From: Bacteroides sp. CAG:443
GTDB taxonomy: Bacteria; Bacteroidota; Bacteroidia; Bacteroidales; Bacteroidaceae
Length of the DNA stretch: 33,192 nucleotides
NCBI GenBank assembly: GCA_000432735.1
Contig: FR887820.1
Coordinates: 1 to 33,192, forward strand
Direction: 5' to 3'
The notes below the pieces were generated by a model that was given only the letters and a program-made list of their open reading frames with translations, had not been told where the DNA came from and did no database searches. Shown piece after piece: positions 1 through 7,796 of this stretch (position 1 is its first letter; the number at the start of each line of letters is the position of its first letter). Both the position numbers and the translations under genes were made by a program.

Positions 1-665
1 GGAATGGCATGTAAACATGGATGATCTGTAATGTACGATTCTCGTTTTTCAAGAGGAATTTATCAACTTGTTTTTGTCTGACAAGTATTTTATGCAAGGC
101 TGTTGTATTGTTTTCAGAATGACTATCCGACCTTTTTTCGACATGAATCTTTTTGAAATGGATGGTTTTCTGGCTTTGCGTGGGAAAAAGAGGAAGGAGC
201 TGCGGAAACCTGTGGCCAACAGCTATCATTTGATTGTGGCGTATTTATATCAGTTTTTGCTGTTGCTCAACCGTTTTTATACTAAACACTTTAATTTACC
301 CGACGGCTTTGCCTCTGAATAGCCGTGCCTATCAGTATAAACAGTTGCTGGAGAAGAACATTTTCAGAAGGTACGTGTAAACGATTATGCTGAGATAATG
401 GGAGTGAGTCGTGTTTCACTGGATAAGGCTGTGGTCTGGGAGTTTGGAATTTCGGCAGCCCCATCTGCTGGAACAGCCGCTGTTGCAGGAAATAAAAAAT
501 GATTTGTTGTTTACGGCTTTTTCTGTAAAGAGAATAGCTTTCCGTCTGCATTTCTTGGAACCGACTCATATGATACGCTTTTTCAAGCAGCAGACGGGAT
601 AGACGATTACACAGTTCCTGCAAGAAACAAAAAACGGGGAAGATTCTCAAAATGGTAATCATGGA
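1..665 (+). pseudogene. Decayed AraC-family transcriptional regulator
   Basis: Fragments in successive plus-strand frames read like one AraC-type regulator. Residues starting SDKYFMQG and ending LPDGFASE (about 41-319) are followed after a frame change by SRAYQYKQLLEKN (about 323-360), after another by VNDYAEIMGVSRVSLDKAV (about 373-435), and after a third by HLLEQ...AFRLHFLEPTHMIRFFKQQTG (about 465-599). An in-frame TAG at 600-602 interrupts the helix-turn-helix end, after which TITQFLQETKNG continues. The segments are in the right order for a sensor region followed by the two helix-turn-helix units. At least three frameshifts plus a nonsense codon make function very unlikely. The 5' end may lie outside the window. 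The family call rests on the helix-turn-helix part; the N-terminal part is less certain. Confidence 0.7.
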
Positions 666-714
666 AGTGATTTAGGTAGAAGCTCCTTTTTTCAGGGACA
701 TCTGTTTTTGTCGC

Positions 715-886
715 CATAGAAATATTAATCGACTATGGGGACAATGCAATCGAGTTATTGAAGAAAAGATAGACGAAGCGGAAGCTATTGTTGTAGGAGG
801 AGCTTCCGGCATGTCAGTAGCTTCCGGTTTATCTTTTATATTATCAGGATAATGTTGTTCAGGAATTGCGTAATGGCGTGGGGTAG
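715..886 (+). pseudogene. Truncated Sir2-like (NAD-dependent deacetylase) fragment
   Basis: The plus strand encodes VIEEKIDEAEAIVVGGASGM followed by SVASGLSF, then after a one-base frame change near 838 FYYQDNVVQELRNGVG and a stop at 884-886. This resembles the start of Sir2-family proteins, where an alpha helix leads into the glycine-rich NAD-binding loop (usually GAGxS; here GGASGMSxASG). Only about 55 residues remain of a protein that is normally 230-290 residues, so the catalytic core is missing. The match is short and made by eye, so the family call is tentative. It sits beside another decayed gene, consistent with a degenerating region. Confidence 0.4.
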
Positions 887-893
887 AAACAAT

Positions 894-916
894 AGATGCC
901 AGCACAGCTGGCATCT
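894..916 (-). terminator. Perfect hairpin downstream of the IdeS-like gene
   Basis: A perfect 10-bp inverted repeat (AGATGCCAGC / GCTGGCATCT) with a 3-nt loop lies about 43 bp past the stop codon of the minus-strand protease gene. Read on the minus strand it is followed only by a weak T-rich stretch (ATTGTTTC), so it is a plausible but not classical intrinsic terminator. Confidence 0.45.
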
Positions 917-958
917 AAATATCATAGGCAGGCATCTTGAGAAGTGCTGTCTGTTCCG

Positions 959-2787
959 TTATTTTACATCGGGAAAAGCCTTTTTCCAGATGTCTTGTCG
1001 TAAGTCAACAAGCGTAAGGACGGTAATCAATGATTGTGCTTTAGGCAGGGTACCATCATTGTAATCTAAAGGAGTAATATAAGCTCCTGGCATTATTCCT
1101 TCTTTATATATTATCTTAAATCTTTTAACTACACCATGGTTGGGCTCGTTATCCGACATATTATTGTCACAGTAGTAGATAAATGATACATAACCTTCTG
1201 CATCAAATTCGGCTCCCCAGATGGTCATAGAATGGAGTTTTGCATCAGAACCGGCGAATCCGCTTGCTGTAAATCCGATCGCTTTGTGTGAACGGAAAGC
1301 ATCCTTTATCCATTGGTTAAAGTTTTCTTTTGAAGTATTGTGAGTTTCTGTAGCAATTACATCTTTTGTTGAAAACACTTTGCTAAAAAATCCCTCAAAA
1401 CTTTCGTTGTTGCTGTATATCAGGTTCTTCTTGTCTCCGTTGATAAACCAGTTTACTCCTCCGGTATCCCAGCTTCCTTTATTAGGATAGGAAGCTTTGA
1501 AGAAATTGAACACTTCGCTGTGATCTTGGTGATCTGCTGTCATCAATTGATATCCTTTGGGGCAAGTAGTGCCGTATTTGGTTTCGTAAGCTTCGACATA
1601 CTTTTTATTCTGTTCCAGCCACCAGTGTATTAGGTTGGAAGCCGATGCAGCCCAGCACATATTGCCGTCGCCCTTGTAATTAAATGTCTTATTGCAGTCG
1701 TACCATCCGCAGCCTTCCGTCCAGGTCAGATACTGTACTTCGTTAGGCAGACCTAATTTTTCATAGGCAATGCGCATCCATTTTCCTTTAGGGAAAGTTT
1801 CTGTTTTTACATCATATGGGGGTTTGTGCTGAAAGATTCTGTTATTACATCATATGAGGGAATGTGCTCTTTTCCCGGGAACGGAGGCGAGGTAATGCCA
1901 TATACCCAATATGCCTGGTTGCTGAATTCCATATCGGCGTTGCCTCCTTCTTCGGCCGGTTTCAGTGTCAGGTTCAGGGTTGTCTGCATGCCTGGAGCAA
2001 AATTTTCTATCTGAGAGTCGATTGGATAAGTTACGCTTTTCCCTTTGCTAGTCAGTCGGATAAAGCCTTCATCGCCACGATAAGCTTTTGCTTCCTGCGG
2101 GAGAATGATGGCTGTATAAGTATTGGCCGTTTCCTGTTGAGGGGTTATCCATTTGTAGGTGGAAGAAGCATTTCCTTTTAGGCTAACTTTTCCGTCGGTG
2201 ATGGATATATTCCCATCGGTCAGACTTCGTACTTCTATTTTCAAGTCATCGGGTACGGTACCTTTCAGGTTGATAATAATACGGTGTAATGCGTGCTGAA
2301 ATTGCAATGTAGCGGATGTGCTGTTTGCGTCTACCGTAGTATTTGCAAAAAGAATGTCGGCTGCATTGTATTTTTCTTTATTGTTTTGTTCAACAGACAA
2401 GCTGATGTCTCTTGTTGTTGCGTCATCCGTCGATTGTGGAAGTAGAGGGAAAATTCCCGAGAGCTGAAGTACTCCTTTGTTATATTTATCGCGTTGCAGG
2501 TTAGGACTCCACTGTCCGTTGCTGTATGTTAGCTGAGTTGTAGTGGCTTTATTTTCAGATACAATTTGAATTTCGATGCGATCATTGTCTGTAAAACTGC
2601 CTTTACCTTCAGAGCCTATTACGGCACGGCTCTGCTGTCCGGAGGGGCTTTCCATCCATCCCGTCTGGAAACAGGTTAATGAAAGGCTGTTGTCTTGACT
2701 AGTAAAAATATCCTCTGACTGATTGCATGAGCTTAGAAAAAGCAGGAAGCTGGAGAATATGGTAACAATTGTGTTAGTCTTCTTCAT
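959..2787 (-). pseudogene. Fimbrillin-like / IdeS-Mac cysteine protease lipoprotein, split by a frameshift
   Basis: The first part (2787 to 1807) starts MKKTNTIVTIFSS, has a lipoprotein signal (LLFLSSC, Cys21) and about 300 residues resembling fimbrillin-family surface lipoproteins. The second part (frame open to 959) is an IdeS/Mac-type cysteine protease domain: GCGWYDCNKT, then GNMCWAASASN with the presumed catalytic Cys, and later KLHSMTIWGAEFD with the presumed catalytic His. Streptococcal IdeS cleaves IgG; the substrate here is unknown. The first frame runs into TAA at 1807 while the second continues from KTETFPKGKW into MRIAYEKLG. The break coincides with an imperfect 38-bp tandem duplication (1793-1868); deleting one unit gives one open frame of about 596 codons. 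I chose 2787 rather than 2841 because the signal peptide begins there. Status could be a broken gene, a switchable gene or an assembly error. Confidence 0.75.
1793..1868. repeat. Imperfect 38-bp tandem duplication inside the IdeS-like gene
   Basis: Two adjacent 38-bp units, 1793-1830 and 1831-1868, are identical at 33 of 38 positions by hand alignment; both contain ACATCATATG and end in TGTGCT. Because 38 is not a multiple of three, the extra unit shifts the frame of the minus-strand gene. Removing either unit joins the fimbrillin-like and protease frames (ESF directly followed by PKGKWMRIAYEKLG). Confidence 0.85.
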
Positions 2788-2874
2788 AATTATTATATGG
2801 TTTCCGTTATTCTTATTTATATGTATACATAAAAAAGGCATAAATTGTTCATTTAAAATGCTGAAAAAGAAATC

Positions 2875-4230
2875 TTATTTTGATAAGATCGTTTGACGTT
2901 GTTGCATTTTTTTTCTTTGCCATAAAAGGTAACCGGTACAGATCAGCAACGATACGGTTGTAGAAAGTGGCGGAGCATATCCCATCCAGAAAAGGGTCGT
3001 CGGATCAATGTGGCTGAAGGCCCACGATAGAGGTATACGGAAAAAGAATGTAGCTATGAGGCTGTGTATCATGGGAAACCACGAGTTGCCCTGTCCACTG
3101 AAATAAGAATTTATACAAAACACGAAGCTGACAATGATACAGTCGATGCTGTACCCCCGCAAATAGGTTGATCCCATAGCGACTACGGATTCGTCATCTG
3201 TAAAGATTCTTACAAGGGTTTCCGGCAGAATTTGTGAGTAGGCACAGACTGAAATACCGAATACCAATGCCATTGCGATGCCCGAATGCAAGCATTGGTT
3301 CATACGAGGGATGAGCCCGGCACCGTAGTTTTGTGCGGTCATGGCAGCAACGGCCGATGAAATAGCTACGGGAGGCAGCATGGCAAACACGATGATTTTT
3401 TCGACTACACCTAATGCTGCCGACGCGATGACCCCCATTTGATTGACGATAATCGTAATAATCAGAAAGGAAATATTGATCAGTGCATCTTGCAGGGCGA
3501 TGGGAGCTCCCAGGAATACGACCCGTCGTGACAGATTTCCGTTCAGGCGGATGTCACGTCGGGTAAATGGGAAACTGAAACCTCGGCGATGCAGGAACCA
3601 TAAGGCGGTCAGGAAACTGATTCCTTGTGAGGAGATGGTGGCAATTGCTGCTCCTGCCGCACGCATATGCAGGCCTCCTACCAGAGCAAAGTCAAGTATA
3701 ACATTGACCATACAGGCCAATGCTACAAAATAGAGTGGAGTGCGGGAATCGCCGAGTCCACGAAGTATTCCGCAGACAACATTATAACCTATGATAAAAG
3801 GAATACCCAGTGAGCAGATTAGCAGATACATTTCTGTATCGTGCATGGCTTCGGCCGGAGTATGCATGATGCAGGCTATGGGATTATGCAGAATCGTCAT
3901 CAATAGTGTGAGCAGGACTCCTGTGATAGCGAACAGCCATACCGACGAACCTATAATGGAAGCTGTTTCTTTGTAATTGCGTGCTCCGGTAGCTATGCCG
4001 ATGAGAACAGTTACTCCGGTAGTCAGTCCAAGGATAATACCTGTAATGGTTTGCATCACCTGACTGCCTATTGCTACTCCGGCTACGCTTGCTGCATCAT
4101 CAAACTGCCCTACGACAAACAAGTCGGCACCACCATATAAGGCTTGCAATACATTGGCCAGCAGGTAAGGTACGGCAAACTGAAACAAGACTTTTGATAC
4201 ATTCCCTTGCGTTAAATCAAGCTCTTTCAT
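2875..4230 (-). CDS. MATE family efflux transporter
   Basis: A 451-residue inner-membrane protein of the multidrug and toxic compound extrusion family, expected to export cationic compounds by sodium or proton antiport. It begins MKELDLTQGNVSKVLFQFAV, a start typical of the DinF/NorM-like bacterial group, followed by YGGADLFVVGQF in the first helices. About twelve hydrophobic segments form two similar halves, and the length is normal. Start codon ATG at 4228-4230. It is read away from the mannan locus and is probably not part of it. The following gene on the same strand starts 88 bp downstream with no obvious terminator between them, so the two could be co-transcribed. Its leader carries a terminator-like hairpin (4261-4318), suggesting attenuation. 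The substrate cannot be told from the sequence. Confidence 0.92.
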   Translation of the reverse strand: MKELDLTQGNVSKVLFQFAVPYLLANVLQALYGGADLFVVGQFDDAASVAGVAIGSQVMQTITGIILGLTTGVTVLIGIATGARNYKETASIIGSSVWLFAITGVLLTLLMTILHNPIACIMHTPAEAMHDTEMYLLICSLGIPFIIGYNVVCGILRGLGDSRTPLYFVALACMVNVILDFALVGGLHMRAAGAAIATISSQGISFLTALWFLHRRGFSFPFTRRDIRLNGNLSRRVVFLGAPIALQDALINISFLIITIIVNQMGVIASAALGVVEKIIVFAMLPPVAISSAVAAMTAQNYGAGLIPRMNQCLHSGIAMALVFGISVCAYSQILPETLVRIFTDDESVVAMGSTYLRGYSIDCIIVSFVFCINSYFSGQGNSWFPMIHSLIATFFFRIPLSWAFSHIDPTTLFWMGYAPPLSTTVSLLICTGYLLWQRKKMQQRQTILSK

Positions 4231-4260
4231 ATACTTCCGATAACAATGTCTGATTTGATA

Positions 4261-4318
4261 AATAAAAAGCCGGATAAGTTGATTGGTTTTACCCAGTCAT
4301 CTTATCCGGCTTTTTATT
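4261..4318 (-). terminator. 18-bp perfect hairpin in the MATE leader (candidate attenuator)
   Basis: AATAAAAAGCCGGATAAG (4261-4278) and its exact reverse complement (4301-4318) are separated by 22 nt. The stem ends in a T-run in both directions, so it can act as an intrinsic terminator on either strand. On the minus strand it lies between the presumed MATE promoter (-7 box at 4363-4370) and the MATE start at 4230. A third copy of the 5' arm core (CGGATAAG on the minus strand, 4346-4353) lies just upstream and could compete for the 3' arm. Confidence 0.7.
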
Positions 4319-4362
4319 GCCCTCCGATGAGGATTACAAAACGCTCTTATCCGATGTGCACG

Positions 4363-4370
4363 CAAAAGTA
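4363..4370 (-). promoter_or_regulatory. Putative MATE promoter -7 box
   Basis: The minus strand reads TACTTTTG, matching the Bacteroidota -7 consensus TAnnTTTG, with a TTG in the -33 region. It would give a leader of roughly 125 nt. The 14-bp element found at the mannan promoters is absent at the equivalent position (4393-4406). Confidence 0.5.
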
Positions 4371-4550
4371 GGATGAATTATCGGTGTAATCAAATGTTCA
4401 AGCACATTTCTTATAAGAAATTTCAGAAAATCATTTGTTAGTTTGCATAATGATTTCAGACAAAAAAGGAATCGTTTGCAACAGTTTGGAACGAATATTA
4501 GCAAAGAGTCCGCACTTTTTTAATAGAGTTTATGAAAAGCGCTGATTTTT

Positions 4551-4595
4551 GATAAAAAAGTATCAACCCTTCTTTGTGTAGATGTACTATATTTG
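4551..4595 (+). promoter_or_regulatory. CE2 gene promoter with GATAAAANNGTATC element (site A)
   Basis: The element GATAAAAAAGTATC is at 4551-4564 and the -7 box TATATTTG at 4588-4595, a start-to-start distance of 37 bp. Transcription would begin near 4602, giving a very short leader before the ATG at 4614. The element lies where a -33 box would be. Confidence 0.65.
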
Positions 4596-4613
4596 CAGAA
4601 AATACTATGATAT

Positions 4614-5720
4614 ATGAAAAACAAAAACTATTTGTCAGGCTTATTATTCTGTGGCATGATCGCAGGATTTTCTTTGTCTGTTTCAGCAGAAACTCGTCAA
4701 AACGATAAAGTATTTATATCTTCCGATGATTCTCACATTGTTTATATGGGAAGAATCAGCAGAACCGTTCCTCATATGGTACGTTTCACCTATCCGGGTG
4801 TCAGTATCTTTGCCAATTTTGAAGGTACTTCCTTGCAGATGAAAGTGAAGCCCGGAAGTGGAGCTTTCATGGTGGAGATCGACGACGAGTTGCCTTATCG
4901 AATCAACTATTCGGCAAACGACTCTATACAGACTTTGGCAGAGGGACTACCCGAAGGTACTCATCGGGTACGTATCATGTATGCAATAGAAGGATATGAG
5001 CTGAAGCCTGCGTTCAAAGGCTTTTATTTGGACAATGGATGTCGCCTTGCGGAGGCTCCGGTCTTGCCCGAACGTCGGATTGAATTTATCGGCAATTCCA
5101 TAACTTGCGGATATGGAGTAGAATCGGAGAATCCGAAAGATCCGTTTACCTACGACACTGAAAATCATTTTTATACCTATGCGGCCCGTACAGCGCGGGC
5201 TCTGAAGGCACAACATCTTGTAGTAGCTCGTTCGGGAATAGGTATATATCGTAATTATGCCGGACCTCGTTCGGGTAGCAAAGACTGTATGCCTGCCATG
5301 TACGAACAAGTTCTTTTTACAGATTCTACCGAACTGTGGAACCATGCTCTGTATACTCCCGATGTAGTATGCGTCAACTTAGGAACAAACGATATAAGTT
5401 TGAATGATTATGACATGGACTTGCTGACTGATGGCTATCGTCGGTTTATGAAAAAACTTCGTTCCATTTATCCGAAAGCCAAGCTGGTTTTGCTGAGCGG
5501 TTCTATGACGGACAGTCAGGCACTGAGTGATTTAAAGAAAGCCATGGATACGGTTGCCGACGAAATGCATAAAAACGGGGACAAAGAGGTCTATCGTTTC
5601 GATATGTCTCCGCAGACGGGTTCATTGGGAATGGGAGCTAGTTATCACCCATCTATGCGGCAGCATCAGAAAATGGCATCCGAACTGACTGCCTTTCTGA
5701 AGAAACTGATGAATTGGTAA
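4614..5720 (+). CDS. CE2-type carbohydrate acetylesterase (SGNH hydrolase)
   Basis: A secreted 368-residue esterase expected to remove acetyl groups from mannan or related glycans. A signal peptide (cleavage after about SVSA, residue 25) precedes a beta-rich N-terminal domain (about 30-145) and an SGNH hydrolase domain. The nucleophile motif is GNSITCGYG (Ser162), block III is NLGTND, and the C-terminal motif is YHPS (His345). This two-domain arrangement is that of family CE2. CE2 enzymes act on acetylated xylan and mannan; Roseburia intestinalis uses one on beta-mannan, which fits this locus. The gene is followed 30 bp later by a second esterase gene, almost certainly in the same operon. Start ATG at 4614 matches the promoter at 4588-4595. 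The substrate is inferred from context. Confidence 0.87.
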   Translation: MKNKNYLSGLLFCGMIAGFSLSVSAETRQNDKVFISSDDSHIVYMGRISRTVPHMVRFTYPGVSIFANFEGTSLQMKVKPGSGAFMVEIDDELPYRINYSANDSIQTLAEGLPEGTHRVRIMYAIEGYELKPAFKGFYLDNGCRLAEAPVLPERRIEFIGNSITCGYGVESENPKDPFTYDTENHFYTYAARTARALKAQHLVVARSGIGIYRNYAGPRSGSKDCMPAMYEQVLFTDSTELWNHALYTPDVVCVNLGTNDISLNDYDMDLLTDGYRRFMKKLRSIYPKAKLVLLSGSMTDSQALSDLKKAMDTVADEMHKNGDKEVYRFDMSPQTGSLGMGASYHPSMRQHQKMASELTAFLKKLMNW

Positions 5721-5750
5721 ATGAAAAATGTTATTTAAAATATTACAGCA

Positions 5751-7175
5751 ATGAAGAAATGGATTATAAGTGCTTGCTTGTTGATGATGCAGGCCGGAGC
5801 ATGGGCAAAGGTAACCCTGCCCGACATTATGAGTGACAATATGGTGTTGCAGCAACAGACGGAGGCTTGTCTGTGGGGAAAGGCTAATGCCAATGCCGAA
5901 GTAACTATCTGCCCGTCGTGGAATAATGAAGCCTATAAGGTGAAAGCCGGTGCCGATGGTAAGTGGATCGCTAAAATTCAGACACCTACCGCAAGCTATC
6001 AGACTTATACGATTTCGATTTCCGATGGCGAGGAAGTGAAGCTAAACAACGTATTGGTAGGAGAGGTTTGGTTCTGTTCCGGACAGTCGAATATGGAAAT
6101 GCCTCTACGTGGTTTCTGGAATTGTCCGATAGCTGGAGCCAACGAAACAATAGCTACTGCGTCGAAGTGGAAAGGAATTCGTGTGGCTACAGTGGAAAAG
6201 AACGGGCAGTTGCAGCCTGTCGACGAGTGTAAGGGAACTTGGAAGGTGAGCAATCCGGAAAATGCTCCTGCCTTTAGTGCAACAGCCTTCAATTTTGCCA
6301 TGATGATGAATCAGGTGTTGGATATTCCGATTGGTATTATCAATTGCAGCTGGGGTGGTTCGATGGTAGAAGGATGGTTGCCCCGTGAGATTGTTTCGCA
6401 GTATCCCGACATCGACTTGAAGCGTGATATTCGTAAGGAAGAAGGACACGACTGGTGGCATTATATGAGTCCGACGCTGATGTACAACGGTATGCTGAAG
6501 CCTTTGCAAAATTATACCATCAAAGGGTTCTTGTGGTATCAGGGAGAATCGAACGTGGGCAAGCACAAGACGTATGCCGAACGCTTGAAGACCATGGTGG
6601 AACTTTGGCGTAAAGAATGGGGACTGGGTGAACTTCCGTTCTATTATGTAGAGATTGCTCCTTTCAATTCTACGGAAACGACAGCCAGCGCATACCTGCG
6701 TGAAGCACAGTTCAAGGCGCAGTCCATCATCCCGAATAGTGGAATGATTTCGACAAACGATCTGGTTCAGCCTTATGAAATAAAGAATGTTCATCCCAAG
6801 AACAAGACAGATGTAGGAAAACGTCTGGCTTATATGGCGCTGAGCAAGACCTATCATGTGCCGGGTATAGAAGCTTACGGACCGGTTTACAAATCGATGG
6901 AAGTAAAAGACGGTGCCGTTATCTTGTCGTTCGACCATGCAGAAGAGGGCTTTAACCGCTTGTCGGGCATGGAAGGTTTCGAAGTAGCCGGAAGTGATAA
7001 AGTTTTTTATCCGGCAAAGGCTGAAGTTTTCAATAACTTGCAGATTAAAGTTACATGCGACAAGGTAGCTCAGCCGGTTGCCGTACGTTATTGTTTCCGT
7101 GACTTCCAGATCGGAAATGTTGCAGGTTTGCGTGAATTGCCTTTGTATCCCTTCCGTACAGACGACTGGGAGTAA
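5751..7175 (+). CDS. SASA-domain esterase (sialate O-acetylesterase-like), likely glycan deacetylase
   Basis: A secreted 474-residue protein with a signal peptide (MKKWIISACLLMMQAGAWA) and a SASA-type SGNH hydrolase fold. An N-terminal beta domain (about 20-105, VTLPDIMSDNMVLQQQ) leads into WFCSGQSNMEMP with nucleophile Ser113; further motifs are WGGSMVEGWL, WYQGESN, and NVHPKNK with the likely catalytic His348. The length is normal for the family. Although the family is named for sialate esterases, many Bacteroidota members deacetylate plant polysaccharides. Pairing with the CE2 gene 30 bp upstream in a mannan locus suggests a complementary specificity for other acetyl positions, as reported for the RiCE2/RiCE17 pair of Roseburia intestinalis; this is an inference. 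An intrinsic terminator follows at 7319-7381. Confidence 0.85.
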   Translation: MKKWIISACLLMMQAGAWAKVTLPDIMSDNMVLQQQTEACLWGKANANAEVTICPSWNNEAYKVKAGADGKWIAKIQTPTASYQTYTISISDGEEVKLNNVLVGEVWFCSGQSNMEMPLRGFWNCPIAGANETIATASKWKGIRVATVEKNGQLQPVDECKGTWKVSNPENAPAFSATAFNFAMMMNQVLDIPIGIINCSWGGSMVEGWLPREIVSQYPDIDLKRDIRKEEGHDWWHYMSPTLMYNGMLKPLQNYTIKGFLWYQGESNVGKHKTYAERLKTMVELWRKEWGLGELPFYYVEIAPFNSTETTASAYLREAQFKAQSIIPNSGMISTNDLVQPYEIKNVHPKNKTDVGKRLAYMALSKTYHVPGIEAYGPVYKSMEVKDGAVILSFDHAEEGFNRLSGMEGFEVAGSDKVFYPAKAEVFNNLQIKVTCDKVAQPVAVRYCFRDFQIGNVAGLRELPLYPFRTDDWE

Positions 7176-7318
7176 AATAATCTACAGCTTCGATGGATGA
7201 AGGAACGTCGGAACTGGAACGATTCCTTCGATATGTACCGATGACAACTCCAAGATTTGAGGCTGTTTTTAAATAGAATTGCTCAGGTAAAAATCTGATA
7301 GATTAAAAATTCAAAGTG

Positions 7319-7381
7319 AAAAATCTCCTGCTTTTAGCCACGTAATTACAATAAACGAAGGCTAAAGCAGGAGATTTTTTT
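7319..7381 (+). terminator. Intrinsic terminator of the esterase operon
   Basis: The arm AAAAATCTCCTGCTTTTAGCC (7319-7339, shown without regard to its one bulged T) pairs with a 3' arm at 7360-7380 that runs into seven T residues. The loop is about 20 nt. Confidence 0.85.
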
Positions 7382-7636
7382 GTTATAACTCATAGCATAA
7401 AAGTAGGTTTATCCATTTTTTTCTCTTTTGAGACAGACTTTCTTTTCGGTAAAGAGGCTCAGACTTCAGATTTGATGTTTTTGTTGCTGACATTGCCTGT
7501 GGATACGTTCCTAGCGGGAATATACAGCTTATCTGGAAAATCTTCAGCAGACGATGAGGTATTCTCTGTGTCTGTTATGAGAGATCTGGAAAAACGTCGC
7601 ATAACGTTTGGTCTGGAGAGCATAGTTGCTGCGAAA

Positions 7637-7687
7637 GAAAAAAGAACCGCATCATCCTCCGTTTGCCTGAGAATGATACGGTTCTTT
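7637..7687 (-). terminator. Intrinsic terminator of the GH36 gene
   Basis: Inverted arms at 7641-7655 (AAAGAACCGCATCAT) and 7673-7687 (ATGATACGGTTCTTT) pair on the minus strand with one U-G wobble, followed by a run of T on the minus strand. It lies about 110 bp past the GH36 stop codon. Confidence 0.75.
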
Positions 7688-7796
7688 ACTGCTTATAGTA
7701 GATGGTTGTCGGAGTTTGAATTTAAAAGCATTCTTTCCTTCGGATATGTCTTGACATCCTTTCTCCTTGCCTTTTGCACAGGCAAGTGAAAAGCTC

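Larger units (their letters stand above)
7176..7796. other. Convergent intergenic region with two terminators
   Basis: This gap separates the plus-strand esterase operon from the minus-strand GH36 gene. It holds one terminator for each strand (7319-7381 and 7637-7687). A 105-codon open frame (7472-7789) overlaps the second terminator and resembles nothing I recognise, so I do not call it. I see nothing else. Confidence 0.6.

Noticed and set aside
1816..1821. Loss of one base in a run of five G as cause of the protease gene frameshift
   Set aside because: An added base here would restore the frame, but the 38-bp tandem duplication at the same place explains the break better, since dropping one unit restores the frame and leaves no repeated peptide.
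6105..6938. 277-codon minus-strand open frame
   Set aside because: Antisense to the SASA esterase, which has clear family motifs.
7472..7789. 105-codon plus-strand open frame between the esterase and GH36 genes
   Set aside because: It overlaps the minus-strand GH36 terminator, has no recognisable features and no promoter or ribosome site that I can see.
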